The notes under the pieces: generated by a model
Databases searched by the model: none
What the model saw: only the letters and a program-made list of their open reading frames with translations
Told to the model about the DNA's origin: nothing
Translations under genes and position numbers: made by a program
Part shown: positions 1-12,259 of the stretch, piece by piece
How the letters are laid out: each line of letters starts with the position of its first letter
Numbering within the stretch: position 1 is the first letter of the stretch
Assembly: GCA_032358165.1 (NCBI GenBank)
Contig: JAALGY010000012.1
Coordinates: forward strand, 2,728,001 to 2,792,000
Source: Diplosphaera chodatii
Lineage: Eukaryota > Chlorophyta > Trebouxiophyceae > Prasiolales > Stichococcaceae
Length of the DNA stretch: 64,000 bases
Direction of reading: 5' to 3'

Positions 1-21
1 CACCCATCTACTGTCCTGCAG

Positions 22-1760
22 TGCTTGGAGGCCTGATGAATCAGCAGATGGGTCACATCTCAGCGTTCATGTTGGCAGCAGCAACTGGTGCAGAGCTCAC
101 CATAGCGCCTGCTTTCACTCGTGGTAGCTTTGCCATTGACGAGTTCAGTACGCAGTGGTTGCCAATGCCAATCGACCAGCTGCTCGACATGCCACACGTC
201 AGCAGCTACTGGAAAAGGCGTGGCCTTGTTGTGCACCCGGTGCGTGCTCATCGTGCATGACTGCTGTTGCACACAACACCAACCACCACACACTGCCCAG
301 TCCATCATGTACGTGCCCAATGATCTGTGCAGAATGCATCGTCAAGAGTGGTTTCGTGCACCCGACATGCAGTCACCAGCGTTGGTACCAGCACCCAACC
401 GTAGGGGCGGACCGGATGCGGTGTACACAGCCAGTGGGCTGCAGCCAGAGCTGAAGACTAGGCTTCCCGTTGGTGGCTACGACCATCGGGACCTGGATGA
501 GGTGGCCGAAGTGCTGCGGTTTACAGCCGTTGCCCATGCCGAGAGGGTGCGGGCACAGAATGCCAGCATGGAGATACCCTACGTGATTGTTGACATGACA
601 GGCTGGTGCTGGGCCGTCAGATTCACCAGGTGGGTGCCTGTTGCAGTGTTGTGTATGTGGCAAAGGCCTTTGTGCTGCATCATGATGGCACAGCTGTCCA
701 CAAGCAGCTGCGTAGGCTGCACACATAAGCTTCCTACTTAACCAAGCCCATCCCGCTGTTTAGCGATGTGATCGTTTCGTGCTTGCAGCTCCCCACAGCT
801 GGCTTGGGATGTGTTCAACAGTCTGCGGTTTGCCCCTCATCTGGTCGCTGCGGCAGCCAGCATGGAAGCAAACATCAGCAGACGCTTCTCAGCGTTCAAC
901 GGCGTACACCTTCGTATTGAGGCAGACATGGCAGCTGCGCACCATCTTCATGAGCCACTGGGCGACACAGAAGTAGGTGCATGTGGTTGGGGTTGTGACC
1001 TACGTCTGCTACGTCTCACCTCAGTGAGCGGCGTCACACTGCACCACTGTAGTATTCTGTACTGTGTCTCCTCACCAGCCTGATTCTGTTTTGCAGTTCA
1101 TACTGTCCTCATACCTGGACGCAATGCAAAAACAAAATTTCTCAAGCACGGTGCCAGTGTATGTCGCCAGTGGCCTGTTTGGTTACAACGACTCGAGTGC
1201 GCACCTACGTGGAAACTACGTGGCTACCAGACAATGCTGCAGTCATGCATGCGACTGTCTGAAGACAATCCGATCTCATGCTGCACATGGTTGGCATACT
1301 CTTTCAGAACATGTCTTATCACAACAACAGGTGTGGCTCATATTTTGCGCCGGATGAACGACCGTGGCGTCTGCTCAGCCATGCTTCACAGGAAGATGCT
1401 CTTACCCGCAAGCATAGAAGCAGGTGGGCAATGCTGGCCGACAGCATCTTGCGTGTGAAGTGTTCTGTTACTGGTCCAGTATGGATGTCTGCACTAATGC
1501 TCCATGTTGGCCATGGGCTCATGGCTGCTGCAACATCTCTGCGGCTTGCTGCAGGGCTGACAGAAATTCAGAGGTCTGCAGTAGACATGCTGGTCTTAAC
1601 CAGCTGCCGGCGGTTTGTAGGCTTTGCCGCCTCGTCACTTTCCAGCTTCGTCATGTTTTTCCGCACTCAGAATGGGTTCTCAGCCGAGACAAATAGCTTC
1701 GTGGGGAGAAGCTATATGATGGGCGTGGTCACCCTTTTAGGAGACTTCATTGCAACGTGA
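22..1760 (+). CDS. Plant-type O-fucosyltransferase-like protein, 5' end outside window
   Basis: Likely a Golgi glycosyltransferase of the plant GDP-fucose protein O-fucosyltransferase family (PF10250). The first visible exon follows a splice acceptor (CTGCAG) at position 21 and opens with LGGLMNQQMGHISAFMLAAA, matching the GG(L)NQ nucleotide-sugar motif near the start of the domain. A second exon lies at about 330-630. A third at 789-972 carries FNGVHLRIEADM, the family's HLR(I/F)E-D block. A fourth, starting at 1097, holds PVYVASGLFGYND. The last, 1554-1760, holds EIQRSAVDMLVLTSCRRFVG and ASSLSSFV, the C-terminal E-x-x-x-VD-x-LV-x-S-x-x-FVG-x-x-x-SS-x-S block, and ends in TGA. The part between about 1210 and 1553 was not resolved into exons. 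The N-terminus and any membrane anchor lie left of the window. Family assignment is good; donor and acceptor are unknown. Confidence 0.72.
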
Positions 1761-3791
1761 TCCATTTGCGACTTGAGGGGCCCACCAAGAGCACATGTGT
1801 TGGGGTTGGCAATCTGTGATCGGGTTAGTTGCTCCATAGCAGCCATGCGCAGAGTCGTCATGTCGGTGTGATGCCCAATGTATCGTGCTCATATCCTCTG
1901 CCACATGCCATGCTTTGTGTGCAAGCCAGTTATGCACATAAGTGTATCGGCACAATGCGTGATTGATGATGATGCACTATTGGTTTGTCTGCTGTAGTTA
2001 ACCGCAGTCCTGTTGCAACAGAGCAGATGTGTCAATGCCAGCATATACGGTATGTGTCCTTGAATGCATCATTGCGCCGCCAGGCATTCAACATTGCGTC
2101 CTGCTGACTGGTGGGCTGCAGCATTTCGTCTGCAAGTATGCTGAACAGCACGGACGCCCTCCCGACCTGCATGGTAGGAGATGTGTCATTGGCACCCTGC
2201 TTAGCACAGAAAAACTGACATGTAACCCCGAAAGAAGTGCCAGACAGCGCACAGAGAGTAGCCCAGATGTCAGGCATGCTCGCAACCTGATGCGGATGTA
2301 GCTTACCCAGAGGTGTGCCGGTGCCTCATCCAGCGATGGGCTGCACCTTGTGCTCCGTGTCATGTGTCAACCCCATTGGCTTGCTGTACTTGCCGATTTA
2401 CCGCCTGCTGCTGATCGTCCGATACCAAAGCCTGCGCCGCACAGCAGCGCCCTTATCAGCTCTGCGTGGCTGCGCACAGGCCACAGCACTGACGGCTGGG
2501 CTCTCAGCACTTTATGCAGCCCCTGAGGCGGGGTGCTAAGAGGGAGCCTCCTGGGTGGTTGTGGGTTGGCTGCAGGCATACCGACCTGCTATCGTGCAGA
2601 GGGGTCAGCAAAGCCACGGGCATCATCCACATCAGGAGCGAGGCAGCACCGCCTCCCGGGTGGCTCAGCCGATGGCAGCGACATAGCTGGCCCTGGCACG
2701 CTGCAGTACTGGCTGGCTTGCAGCTGCCTGACGCTGTGGCTGCCTCGGCTGGTGCACCTGCCGGATCTGCCACAGCGGCTGGCAGCGGCAGCAGGGAGTT
2801 TTCGATGCAATGGCTGCAACGTTGGGGCCGCGGTGGTGCTTGTTTGGCTGGCATCAAACGAGAAGCAGAAGCTGCGCTTGCTGACAGTGGCCTCCCCTCG
2901 AGGTCCGGATCATGCAGCGGATCATCCCCATGCAGAGCAATGCACGCTGCAACTCCATCAGCACCATTGACTGGGACAGCGGCCTGCAGCAACATGCGCT
3001 ATCAATCACCAGACATGTCTGGGCCTCAGAACATGAGCAACCCTCTCCTGGTGACATGCCAATGTCTGCGCCGCGGGGGGCTGCTCATCTACGCCATGCT
3101 GCCAATGAATGACGACTGCGTCATGTGAACGTGATGACACGAATGTGACGTCTCGTGCTTGTTTGAGACCCTCAGAGGGCAAGCCGAGTCCTTCCCCGGG
3201 GTAGACTGCAACCCATCCTGTACCACCTCACCTGTACATATTCCCTGGCCTGCTCTTCAAATTAGGATCGTCAGCCTCTCTATTGATAGTAACATGCTGC
3301 ACGTAGGACACAAGGATGCAGCGGTGGTTAACGACTCAAGCTGCACTGTCAAGGCTGCAACACTTTCAGTGTGAGTGCAGCCCACTGACGTACCCGAAGC
3401 TCCACACAAGGGCCAATGATCGCCCTCAATGAGGCGTGTCAACTGCGTAGCGGCTGAAACCTGTGCAACGCTGTCTGCACCTGAGGATCTCTTGGGAGGA
3501 CACCATGGAACAGGGTTCTGCCCTCCTCGGGACCAACAAGTCTGCGTCCAGTGACAGAAACAAACCCGTATACTTGCATATGCAGCTGACAGCCCTGCTG
3601 ATCAAGCTGAGAGGCCTGCGCTGCAGCAGCGCCACTGTTGTCGGATGCGATACCCTGTGCTGACGAGCACATGGTTTGGGCGATGCCTGTTGGCTATTGA
3701 TGACTAGCTCCAGGGGAGTTCAAGCGCACAACTATCGACACTTCCGATGTCGACTTAGCGTTCAGGAGCGTGGGAGCTGCCGTACGCAAGC
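1761..3791. other. Unresolved stretch between the fucosyltransferase-like gene and GLDH
   Basis: About 2 kb with no protein block I recognise. From 2514 to 3128 one plus-strand frame stays open for 204 codons in a GC-rich, Ala/Gly/Ser-rich context, but both strands are open there, as is common in GC-rich low-complexity DNA. Shorter plus frames at 3159-3374 and 3463-3663 also look unremarkable. It may hold a poorly conserved gene, the 3' UTR of the upstream gene and the GLDH promoter. Confidence 0.3.
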
Positions 3792-6700
3792 ATGTGGCGC
3801 GCCACTACCCTGCGGAGATGCATGAAGTGTGGCGTTTGTGCCCAGAAGGCGGCTGTTCAACCCTTCATTGCAGTAGAGTCTTCAGTGAGAGCACCGTCAT
3901 CAAGCTGCACGCGAGGTCTGACAGCCGCAGCTGCCACACAGACCCCATCATCAGCAGCTGCTACAAAATCCAGGACATCATGGAAGGGCTTTGCAGCGGC
4001 AGGTAGGCTGTGACGTGCATAGGAGGGTAGCAGGGGACCCGCCAAGCTGTGGATCATGCAGACGGTTGATCAGTTTCATCAGACACCTCACGTAGATCAG
4101 CACCTTCGTTGCAGGCGCTGCCACTGCAGCGGCAGGTGCATGGGCCTGGCAGCGCCAGCAGCAGCAGACAGCGGAGGCGGTGGGACTGCCAGCAGCAGAG
4201 GAAGGGGCACACCTGGTCAATTGGTCAGCCACGCACGAGGTGCGGCCGCGTCGGCTCTACCAGCCGGAGACACAGCCGGAGCTGGAGGCCCTCGTGGCAT
4301 CGCATCATAGGCACGGTGAGAGTGCAAGACTGTTCACCTGCATGGATCATCGCGAGCATGGGCAGCTGCTGGACGAAACACGGTGCTGTGTGTCCGCAAC
4401 TGCTTGGGCTTGACACGATGTCGGTCATGCCAGCATCGCGGCATCGTCAGTGGGCAGCGGATGCCAGCCGGTCAGTTGAGCACCTGCCTGAATATCTGTG
4501 GTACAGGTCACAAACTGCGGGCCGTGGGCTCGGCGCTCTCGCCCAATGGCCTGGGGTTTGCCGACGACAACCAGCACGACATGGTCAGCCTGGCACTGAT
4601 GGACAAGGTGCTCGAGGTCGACCGAGTTAGCGGCCGAGCCAGGGTGCAGGTGCGGAGCCCCATCCCCTGCCGCCCTGTTGTGAACTCCGCAGTCGGTCTG
4701 TTGCACTTGGACTTCCTGGTTGAACCAGTGGTTCACATGCTGCACCCAATACCGCACTTGGGCTGCGAGAACATATTGTCCTGTCGCATGATGTGGGAGC
4801 AGCAGGACAAACCCTCGGCCTGGGTCATCCAGGCAGGCGCACGCATTGCGGACGTCATTCAGGCGCTACGTCAGCATGATCTGGCGCTCCAGAACATCGC
4901 CTCAATCCGCGAGCAGGCCATGGGTGGCTTTGTGCAGGTGCGGATGAGACCCTACTGAAGCTTGCCTTCTGAACACCGTCCGAGTGACTTTCAGGCGACG
5001 TGCACCAGTGCATGTGTGTGCTGATACAGCAGCTGCCAACCAGCAGGCGCTCAGTAAGGTGCTCGCACTGAAGTTTGGGCTCGTCCTGCCGCATAGGTGG
5101 GTGCGCACGGCACAGGGGCAGGCGTGCCCCCCATGGATGAGCAGGTGGTGGCGATGACGATCGTCACGCCTGGCCGCGGCACGCTCCACCTGTCTCAGGA
5201 CGACCCTGACCCGTGCGCACCCCGCCTTGTGTGTGTTGCCACCAGCGCAGGCAAGTGCAGGAGGCAAGTGCAACGAACCTGGCCAGTCGCGGAGGCTTCG
5301 TCAAATGACCACTGTGGCGTCTGCTGTCGCAGGTCGCTGTTCTACATGGCGCGTGTGGGCCTGGGCTCGCTGGGTGTCATCTCGGAGGTCACGCTGCAGA
5401 CGGTGCCTGCAGAACAGCTCCTCGAGCACACGTTCGTCTCCAGCATGAAGGTGAGCTGCACGTACCCTGCCAGCACCACCTCCTGCACAGGCGTGTACGG
5501 TTGTTGCACTCTGTGTTCAGGGCTGCACCAGCGGTTCATGGGCGGTTTGCACATAGCAGGAAGTCAAGCAGAAGCATGCCAAGTGGCTGCGGGACAACCG
5601 GCACCTGCGGTACATGTGGATCCCGCACACTGATGCGGTGGTGGTCGTCACCAACAACCCGCTGCCAAAGGGCAGCACAGCTCCCAAAAACCCTGCCAGC
5701 TACAGCGAGTCGGACAAGACAGCGGCGTTCCAGCGCCTGCTGCAGGTGCGGGGTCCTGTCAAGCGCTCGCCACCCCACAACAGGACAGCGAGCAAGCGCC
5801 ATTCATGTGCAATTGGCCGCAGCTGCCATGCAGACTGGGTGGCTGATCTGATGACAGGAGGTCAGCCCGGATGCTACGCCGGAGGAGGTGTCCACGCTCA
5901 CTTTTGCACAGCTGCGTGATGAGCTGCTGGCCAAGGGCTCTGGGCCGCTGGACAGGGCCTGGATCACGCGCATCAACGCAGCCGAGGCGGACTTCTGGCG
6001 TCGTAATTCTGGGTGCGCGACTTCGTTGCACTATGGCAAGGTGGCAAACAAATGCACGCAGGTCGAGAGATCTGTGCCTCTATGCACTACCCCCAATGAT
6101 TTCAGGTGGTTCACAGTAGACCTGATTGGGCTGTGCTGGTCATCACGGTCCGCTGCTGCTCTTGCAGGTACAGGGTGGGGCGTTCTGACGAGCTGCTATC
6201 CTTCGATTGTGGCGGGCAGCAGTGGGTGCTGGAGAATGCCTTCCCAGCTGGCACCCTGAGGTGGGGATGCTGCTGTTGCCCGCAGCATTGGCTTGCAACC
6301 TACAAGTATTTATGGTACTATCCACTCAGCAAACATTTACACGCAGAGCTTGCTTGGTCGGCAGGAACCCCAGCGGCGCAGACATCTCGTATATGGAGCA
6401 GCTGCTTGAAGAAATCGAGACAGCAGGTGATGATTACCATGCAGCACAGGCTTGCGAATGTCAGGCTGCTACAGTCAGGGCCACACGATGACTGTGTGCT
6501 ACCTTGCAAGATGAGGCAGCACCCGCGCTGCAAGCACCTGTGTCCGCATCCAGCACGGAGCCGACACGCTGCTGGGGTGTGCACCTGCAGGCTTCGGCGC
6601 GCCAGCGCCCATTGAGCAGCGGTGGTGCAGCCGCAGCCGGAGCGCCATGAGCCCCGCCGCTGCCCTGGACCCAGACGCGGTGACCTCCTGGGTCGGCATC

Positions 6701-7416
6701 ATCATGTACCTCCCCGAGGAAGGCGACTCGGACCGTGCTGCCATCACAGCGAGGTGGGGCGAGCACCTGCGTGCCGCTTGTCGTTGCTGTGATATGGCCC
6801 CTTTGCCGTGCTGGACACGGGCTTGCACTCTGATCGGCAGCTGTGGTGACGCTGGGCCTGACTGACCAGGTTCCGGGAGTACGCCAACATGGTGGACGCC
6901 AAGGTAGCCACGCGGCATGGGGCTGTGCCGCACTGGGCCAAAGTGGAAGTCCCGGAGCGTGCAGGTGCTGCAAAGAGCCATGCAGGCGCTCTCTGAGCCA
7001 TGCAGGCGCTCTCTGATACTCCCTGGGATATATGACTGCTCTTGGTGACCACAGAGCACTGAGATAGCTGTGTTGAAGCTGCCTTGCGCAGGCCAGCACA
7101 ATCATGTCAGCACCTCGTGTTGCAGATCTGCTATGCTTTAGGGGCTACAGAGTGTAGTCTGTGTGGGTGGTTGTGCTCGCAGCCCAACCCTCGGGAGTAG
7201 ACTGTTGTGAAGTGTGCTGCCAATGCGATGCATACCGTGAGAATGGAGGCCGTTCGTGCTGATACAGGTGAGGTGAGGGAGTTGCGCGCTCGACTGGCAT
7301 CACGGTATCCACTTGCTCGGTTCGCCGAGGCGCGGCGTGTGCTGGACCCGCGCAACATCCTGTCCAACCACATCATCGATGCGCTGCTGCCACGGGACGA
7401 TGTCAATGCAGCCTGA
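3792..7416 (+). CDS. GLDH: L-galactono-1,4-lactone dehydrogenase, mitochondrial
   Basis: Last enzyme of plant-type ascorbate synthesis: oxidises L-galactono-1,4-lactone with cytochrome c as acceptor at the inner mitochondrial membrane. Exons: 3792-4002 (presequence starting MWRATTLRRCMKC, rich in Arg/Ser/Ala), 4115-4315 (VNWSATHEVRPR), 4507-4649 (VGSALSPNGLG, MDKVLEVDR), 4833-4937, 5097-5212 (VGAHGTGAGVPPMDEQ), 5333-5450, 5560-5745 (HTDAVVVVTNNPL), 5858-6012, 6168-6260 (FDCGGQQWVLENAFPAGTL), 6365-6426, 6591-6753 (APIEQRW; SWVGIIMYLP), 6870-6964 and 7268-7416 (RVLDPRNILSN). Reading phases agree across the junctions checked. The FAD loop carries Leu where yeast-type aldonolactone oxidases have the His that binds FAD covalently, so FAD should be non-covalent as in plants. 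The Ala in VGAHG that limits oxygen reactivity is kept, as are the Glu and Arg of EQR described as catalytic in Arabidopsis. Confidence 0.96.
6976..7015. repeat. Exact 20-bp tandem duplication in the last GLDH intron
   Basis: A 20-base unit beginning AGCCATGCAGG and ending CTCTCTG occurs twice head to tail, 6976-6995 and 6996-7015, without mismatches. It lies in the intron between the last two GLDH exons, so it looks like a recent neutral duplication. Confidence 0.85.
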
Positions 7417-8839
7417 GCGTGATATATAACACCAGCAAAGTGCTTGCCGAGCAGCCGCTCAATGTCCTAGACACAATGTGTTGTGTATTATGGGACATCT
7501 TTGTGTTAGCATTGCTGGGTGCGAATTTGGCATGCTTCCCTACGATAGCCAGCTGAGCAGACTTCTGTCTTTCAAAGACACTCAGCTCTGCAGGACACCC
7601 GCATGCAAGTAGTGCCGACAGCAGGCTGACGCCTTGATTTGTCAAGGTGTTGCCATGCACTTCTCCGCACCCCGCTTGTGGGCATCGCCAGGCTGTGACA
7701 GCACACTGCCGACAAAGTCACGTTTTGAGAGAGATGCCATTGTTCAACAGTGGGGTAGCAAACTTCTTCTGGTTGAGACCACGGTCATGTTTATGCAACA
7801 TTCTTGCGCTGTGAGTTGTCAGGCTAGCATGTCCGGATTGCCACCATGAAAGGCGGACGTAACATCCGTCCATGTCTGACATTGTTGTAGGCGACTACTA
7901 GTCGCCTACAAGTAAGACGGATTCAACATCTATTGCAAGTACAACCAGTTGCACCTGCATATGCCGCCATGTGTCATGAACTACAAGTGTGTGCAGAGCA
8001 TTGAAGATTTGAAGTAGCATCACATGATGTGCAACATGCTCTCATGCTGCCAAGTGTCATCAAAACATGGCAGGTGGTGAGGGGTGCAAGGCAGAGTTGT
8101 CCAATTATCACAGCGCACTGGCCAGAGTCACTTCTTCAGCAGCTACAGCGCCCGTGCTACTGCAAACACAGGTTGGAGTGCGAGTGCGAGCTGGCGACGT
8201 GGTCGTCTTCCCATCATTATTCACGGGAGTGGGACACCTTATGGGTAGCATAGGAACATCGTAGAGCATAGGGCTTATACCAACATGCCGTGTATGAGCA
8301 GGTGTACCAGCAACTGTTGGAAAGAGATTGAACTGCCTGATAAATGCCAAGTCTATTGCCACTACTGCCATGTCACATTTCCTACGGACTCTCTATGGAA
8401 GGATCCAACAACCTCAAGTTTGAGGATATCACAGTTGGGATGCATCAGTACGTCGTGTCCAGTCAAACTCAATCCAAAAAAATCTAATACTTGTGTCACA
8501 CAAAACCAGTGCTGAAGTTGCTTGGCTCATGAATCAAAGCTTTGCATTCTGCCCCAAGATGGCACCTCGCCCACAAGGCATGTTGCATGATCACACTTAT
8601 CAAGCTGTTGTGTTTGTTGCATTCTGCATGGCCTCCCATACATGCGGCATCATATATGGATCCGACAACGTTGGAGCAATAAGCGTGGGATTACCCTTCT
8701 CGTCATCACTGCAAAACCATGATGACCACATTTCGTTGTGCTCAACGGCGACAGACAGTCGGGGCATTCACCCATGAAATTTGCATACTATCTTGCTTTG
8801 ATGGCATCAAGCAGCTTGTCACATCATTGTGGGCACCAC
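7417..8839. other. 3' flank between convergent GLDH and DUF3431 gene A
   Basis: No confident coding block. It holds the GLDH 3' UTR, a strong palindrome at 7885-7911, and very probably the last small exon of the minus-strand DUF3431 gene A, which I could not place. Short frames at 8067-8264, 8285-8515 and 8493-8777 have no recognisable family features. Confidence 0.4.
7885..7911. repeat. Perfect 13-bp palindrome with 1-nt centre
   Basis: Arms TTGTAGGCGACTA (7885-7897) and TAGTCGCCTACAA (7899-7911) are exact reverse complements around a single C. A second, outer pair, ATCCGTC at 7864-7870 and GACGGAT at 7916-7922, is also exactly complementary, so the fold could extend to 7864-7922. It lies about 470 bp past the GLDH stop codon. 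Confidence 0.85.
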
Positions 8840-11105
8840 ACCTGCACTCGTACAACTCGCACTTTGAGACTGCCTGCGTAATCCACGGCTCCCCAAGTAC
8901 ACCATGCCAAACGGCCTCAAAGCCAATTGCCATGTGCCACGCATCCTCCCGATTTGCAGCCTAACCAAAAGTGTAGTGTTCTAGATTGCATTGATGATGA
9001 TAGCTCGGAAACCAGATGGGCACATCCACGGGCATAGATGACGAATATGATGACCCTTGGCATGCAAGACTTAGCATACCACACCCTAAACCCGACCAGC
9101 ATCTTGATGTTTGTAAGGAGCTTGCCGCACGTGAAACACAACACAACACATCGAGTACACTTACGTGCATAACCCGTAGCGCGTTCTTCCAAAATGTCAA
9201 TGAGCGCTGCAAAATGCGTTCTTTTGACACCTGTCACAATGATGGAGAATGATGGTCAACATGGTGAGAGGTCTTGGAGGGTGAAGGTTCACGTCAACAA
9301 ATTGTCATGCGTGCAACTACAGCTTGCCGATCGCACCATAAATTCCGCACCCGAGCCGGGCTCCACTATCCATTCTGGCCTATTCACTCAACAGAAACAG
9401 TTGATGACAAGTTGCACATCATAGGCGGAGGGAGCCGTTAATCATACACAAGTTGATCTGTAGACCGCTTGACGCACATGTCACCAAGCTCCTCCTACAT
9501 ATACACAACACGGCATGCATGTCAGATTATAGCTGTCACATGACAAGACAATCACACACTGCCTATGTGGGAGCCTGTTAGGTCGCATGGCCACACGCAT
9601 TGGAACAGACATAAATCCAATGCCCTACGCATGGATGATGTGCAACAGCTACAGGCAATATATGTTGCACCTGGAAGATTGCGGGCCAATTTTTGATGAC
9701 AATAGGAGCTGCAAAATCCGCAGCTACATCAGCAAACCATGGCGGCTCATTATAAGCGGGGTCTCGTGCTTTGTTAGGGTCATGCAATGTAAGCGTTTGG
9801 GCCAAGATTCTGCATGGCCGATTCCCATTTCGCTCCCCACAATCCCTGTGCATTTGGCACACCCAAATGCTTCATATTTTGCTGGCATGATTGATTGTTG
9901 ATTTGTGTGGAAGATGCGCATCATGCCAAGCAGATGAGTACCAGTCTATGGGACATGAGCAACATTGGCCCTGAAAATTGTTATCACAACAGCTGGCCAA
10001 TGCCACGAAAGCAGATGGACTTTTGCCACGGATCACAAGGTCCGGTCTGACGGGCGCAAGCTGCAAGGTCCACACAACAAGTGTGGCAATGCAAGCGAGT
10101 GAAGGAAAACCCGAGCCTCACCAGTCGGTGTATCCATGATATTGGACATTTGCAAAGGGCATTGAGCCCCATTTAAGCTTATGAAACAGCGGCTCGTCCT
10201 TGCCCCGATGTCTGCCTGACCTAATGAGCATGCGCAAAGGGCATTAGACCGTGACGGGTTTGCGCCCAAGATGATGCAAGGCCTTCAAGATGGCAAGCAC
10301 ACAGAAGGTAGATGGTTAGTGATGTCAGATTGTTCAACACCTATGATTCAAAGCAACTCACTCATGCGCATGGATGAACAGCATCCAGTCCGGCAAGGTT
10401 CCGGTTTCGTAGTTGTCAACAATAAACTGAATGTATGCGCTGGCTTCATTCCCATGTGTCTGAAAAGCATAATCTGGACAGTCCGCTGGCCAATTCACTT
10501 TCTCGCCTGAAAACAGAGAGCTCTTCACGTTGAGACATGATCGACTCAAGCACCACCGCACAGGTTGCTGACAAAGCGTAACAGATGGGGCGGAGTGTGC
10601 ACCTGGCGGACACCGTAGCCGGTGTTCTGTCAGGTTTGCGACGCTTTGATACACTCGTAACGGAACGTCGCCCGTTCTCAATGCAAGCCTGGCAATTGAA
10701 CAAAGCATATATTGAGCAGGTGCGATTTGCCATGATTGACGCTCACCACAAATGACCACGCACCAATTCAGATCCTCCTCGTTACGGGCCGCAATGATCA
10801 TTCTCTTGGGATCATCGTGTCTGTGGTGCGTGGGCTGTGTGCGAGGTGCCAGACCAGTGGCAGACATTGCAGAGGTGAGCTTGACTCGTATCCATTCGTG
10901 CGAGTCTGCACATTGACAACCGGTATGTGTCAGTGAGCCTGGATACGACACACGTGTGTTGTGATGCTTTTGCAGCATCCAGCCTCTTTGCGTTCAGCTG
11001 CGTGCCCTGATACGCACCGTGATTCGCGGCAAGCGTGGCCAGAAGGCAAAACAGTAGCACCAGAAAGGCAAGCACGCTGGCATGATATTTCTGTGGTATG
11101 TTCAT
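8840..11105 (-). CDS. DUF3431 protein A, putative signal-anchored (3' end unresolved)
   Basis: Member of an uncharacterised family (DUF3431/PF11913) common in fungi and algae; the function is unknown. ATG at 11105 opens a signal peptide or anchor (MNIPQKYHASVLAFLVLLFC). Then come RMIIAARNEEDLNW (about 10815-10770), matching the family's N-E-D-x-x-W start; VPLRVYQSVANLTEH (about 10660); ASAYIQFIVDNYETG and LPDWMLFIHAHE (about 10430-10358), the family core of N-Y-x-x-LPD-x-x-FIH; KLKWGSMPFANVQYHGYTDW (about 10175-10115); VSKERILQRSLTFWKNALR (about 9235-9175), matching the VSR-E-R-I region; and FEAVWHGVLGEPW then CELYECR (about 8920-8840). The final ECR codons end at a GT donor (GTGTGG), as in paralogues B and C, so a small last exon is missing. 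Paralogues B (30.3-32.5 kb) and C (53.2-55.2 kb) share block order and this intron. Confidence 0.75.
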
Positions 11106-12259
11106 GGCAGGCCGTTACTGCCTTACGCACAGCTGATTGTGACGCAGAAACACCAAAGTTCAGCTAACGAGAACGCCAGATATGCGTCCCGAGGTCGCAG
11201 CTGACTGCACGACGTCTTCGATGCACACCTCACTCTGCAGTGTGCGGCGGCGATCGTTGCGGAGATCAAGGAGGCCGTATCACTTGCAATCAGTGAGGTG
11301 AAGTAAGTCAACTCTCTTGGTGAGTGAGACGGCTTGCTTTGTGTCAACAGCATGGACTGAGGGTTTGCCAGGTAGGCCGTAACGAACATGTTACAGGACG
11401 GAGGTGTTACGGGCCTATCTGAACTAGCGTCGTGACGTGACCAAGGGATGAAGAGTTGTTTATACCCCTTGGGCGTTGACCGGAACAGCGAACAGGAAAG
11501 AAAGGAATGGCCGTCCGGCTTCCTGTTGCTGCTGCTGGCAGATGCACAACAAAGCGGTGATTCAGCAACAACTTGAATACATCTGCATAGATACTAGCCT
11601 GTAGCACTCTCTAATAGGGCAGAGTCGATTCGCAAAGTGTCCAGACACGTACCTACGTACCTACGCGCCCAGCACTGCGTGCAGCCTGCGATGCATAGCT
11701 CGACTTGATCCGCAGAACGCCAACTGCTGGCATCACATCTTGCTCATAGTGATGAAGATCTGAAGGCATTAGCGCCTTCTGTGCTGACAATCATCAGTTG
11801 ATTGGATGGTCAACCGCCAAGCCAAAGAACATGCACCGAGTGGCAAAGTCTGGTTTGCACTTTGGCGCATTGTCCGTGGTGGCAATCCTGCATCTTGCAT
11901 TGCACAACCTTGATCGATCAGCAGAATCCGATGAACCAGCCGAGGGGCAAGCTCGTGTCCAGCCAACGCGATCATCAAGGTCCGCGCATGCCAACTGGCG
12001 TAGAGCATCACCGTCGTCACTGGCCCGCTACATGTGCAGTTGAACAGCTAATTGCATCGCAGGTTCAGTGGAGTCTGTTTTGTAATGCGTATCACGAGGT
12101 GCAGTTGAGGTATGGGCAAGTGGCTCGCGCTGGGATCGCAGCAGCTCGCGTGTGAGGTACGCAACTTGGAACCAGCTCAGCAGTTGCTGGCAGTGGCCAC
12201 AGCGAGACCCAGATATGCAAGCATGAGCGCACCCAGCGTTGCTTTCACAACCTTCGCAG
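11106..12259. other. Region between divergent DUF3431 A and GH125-like gene
   Basis: Probably holds two promoters and the first exon(s) of the plus-strand GH125-like gene, which I could not define. Plus frames at 11798-12043 and 11802-12155 are open but carry no family motif. A short ACGTACCT-type repeat lies near 11647-11664. No RNA gene seen. Confidence 0.3.
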
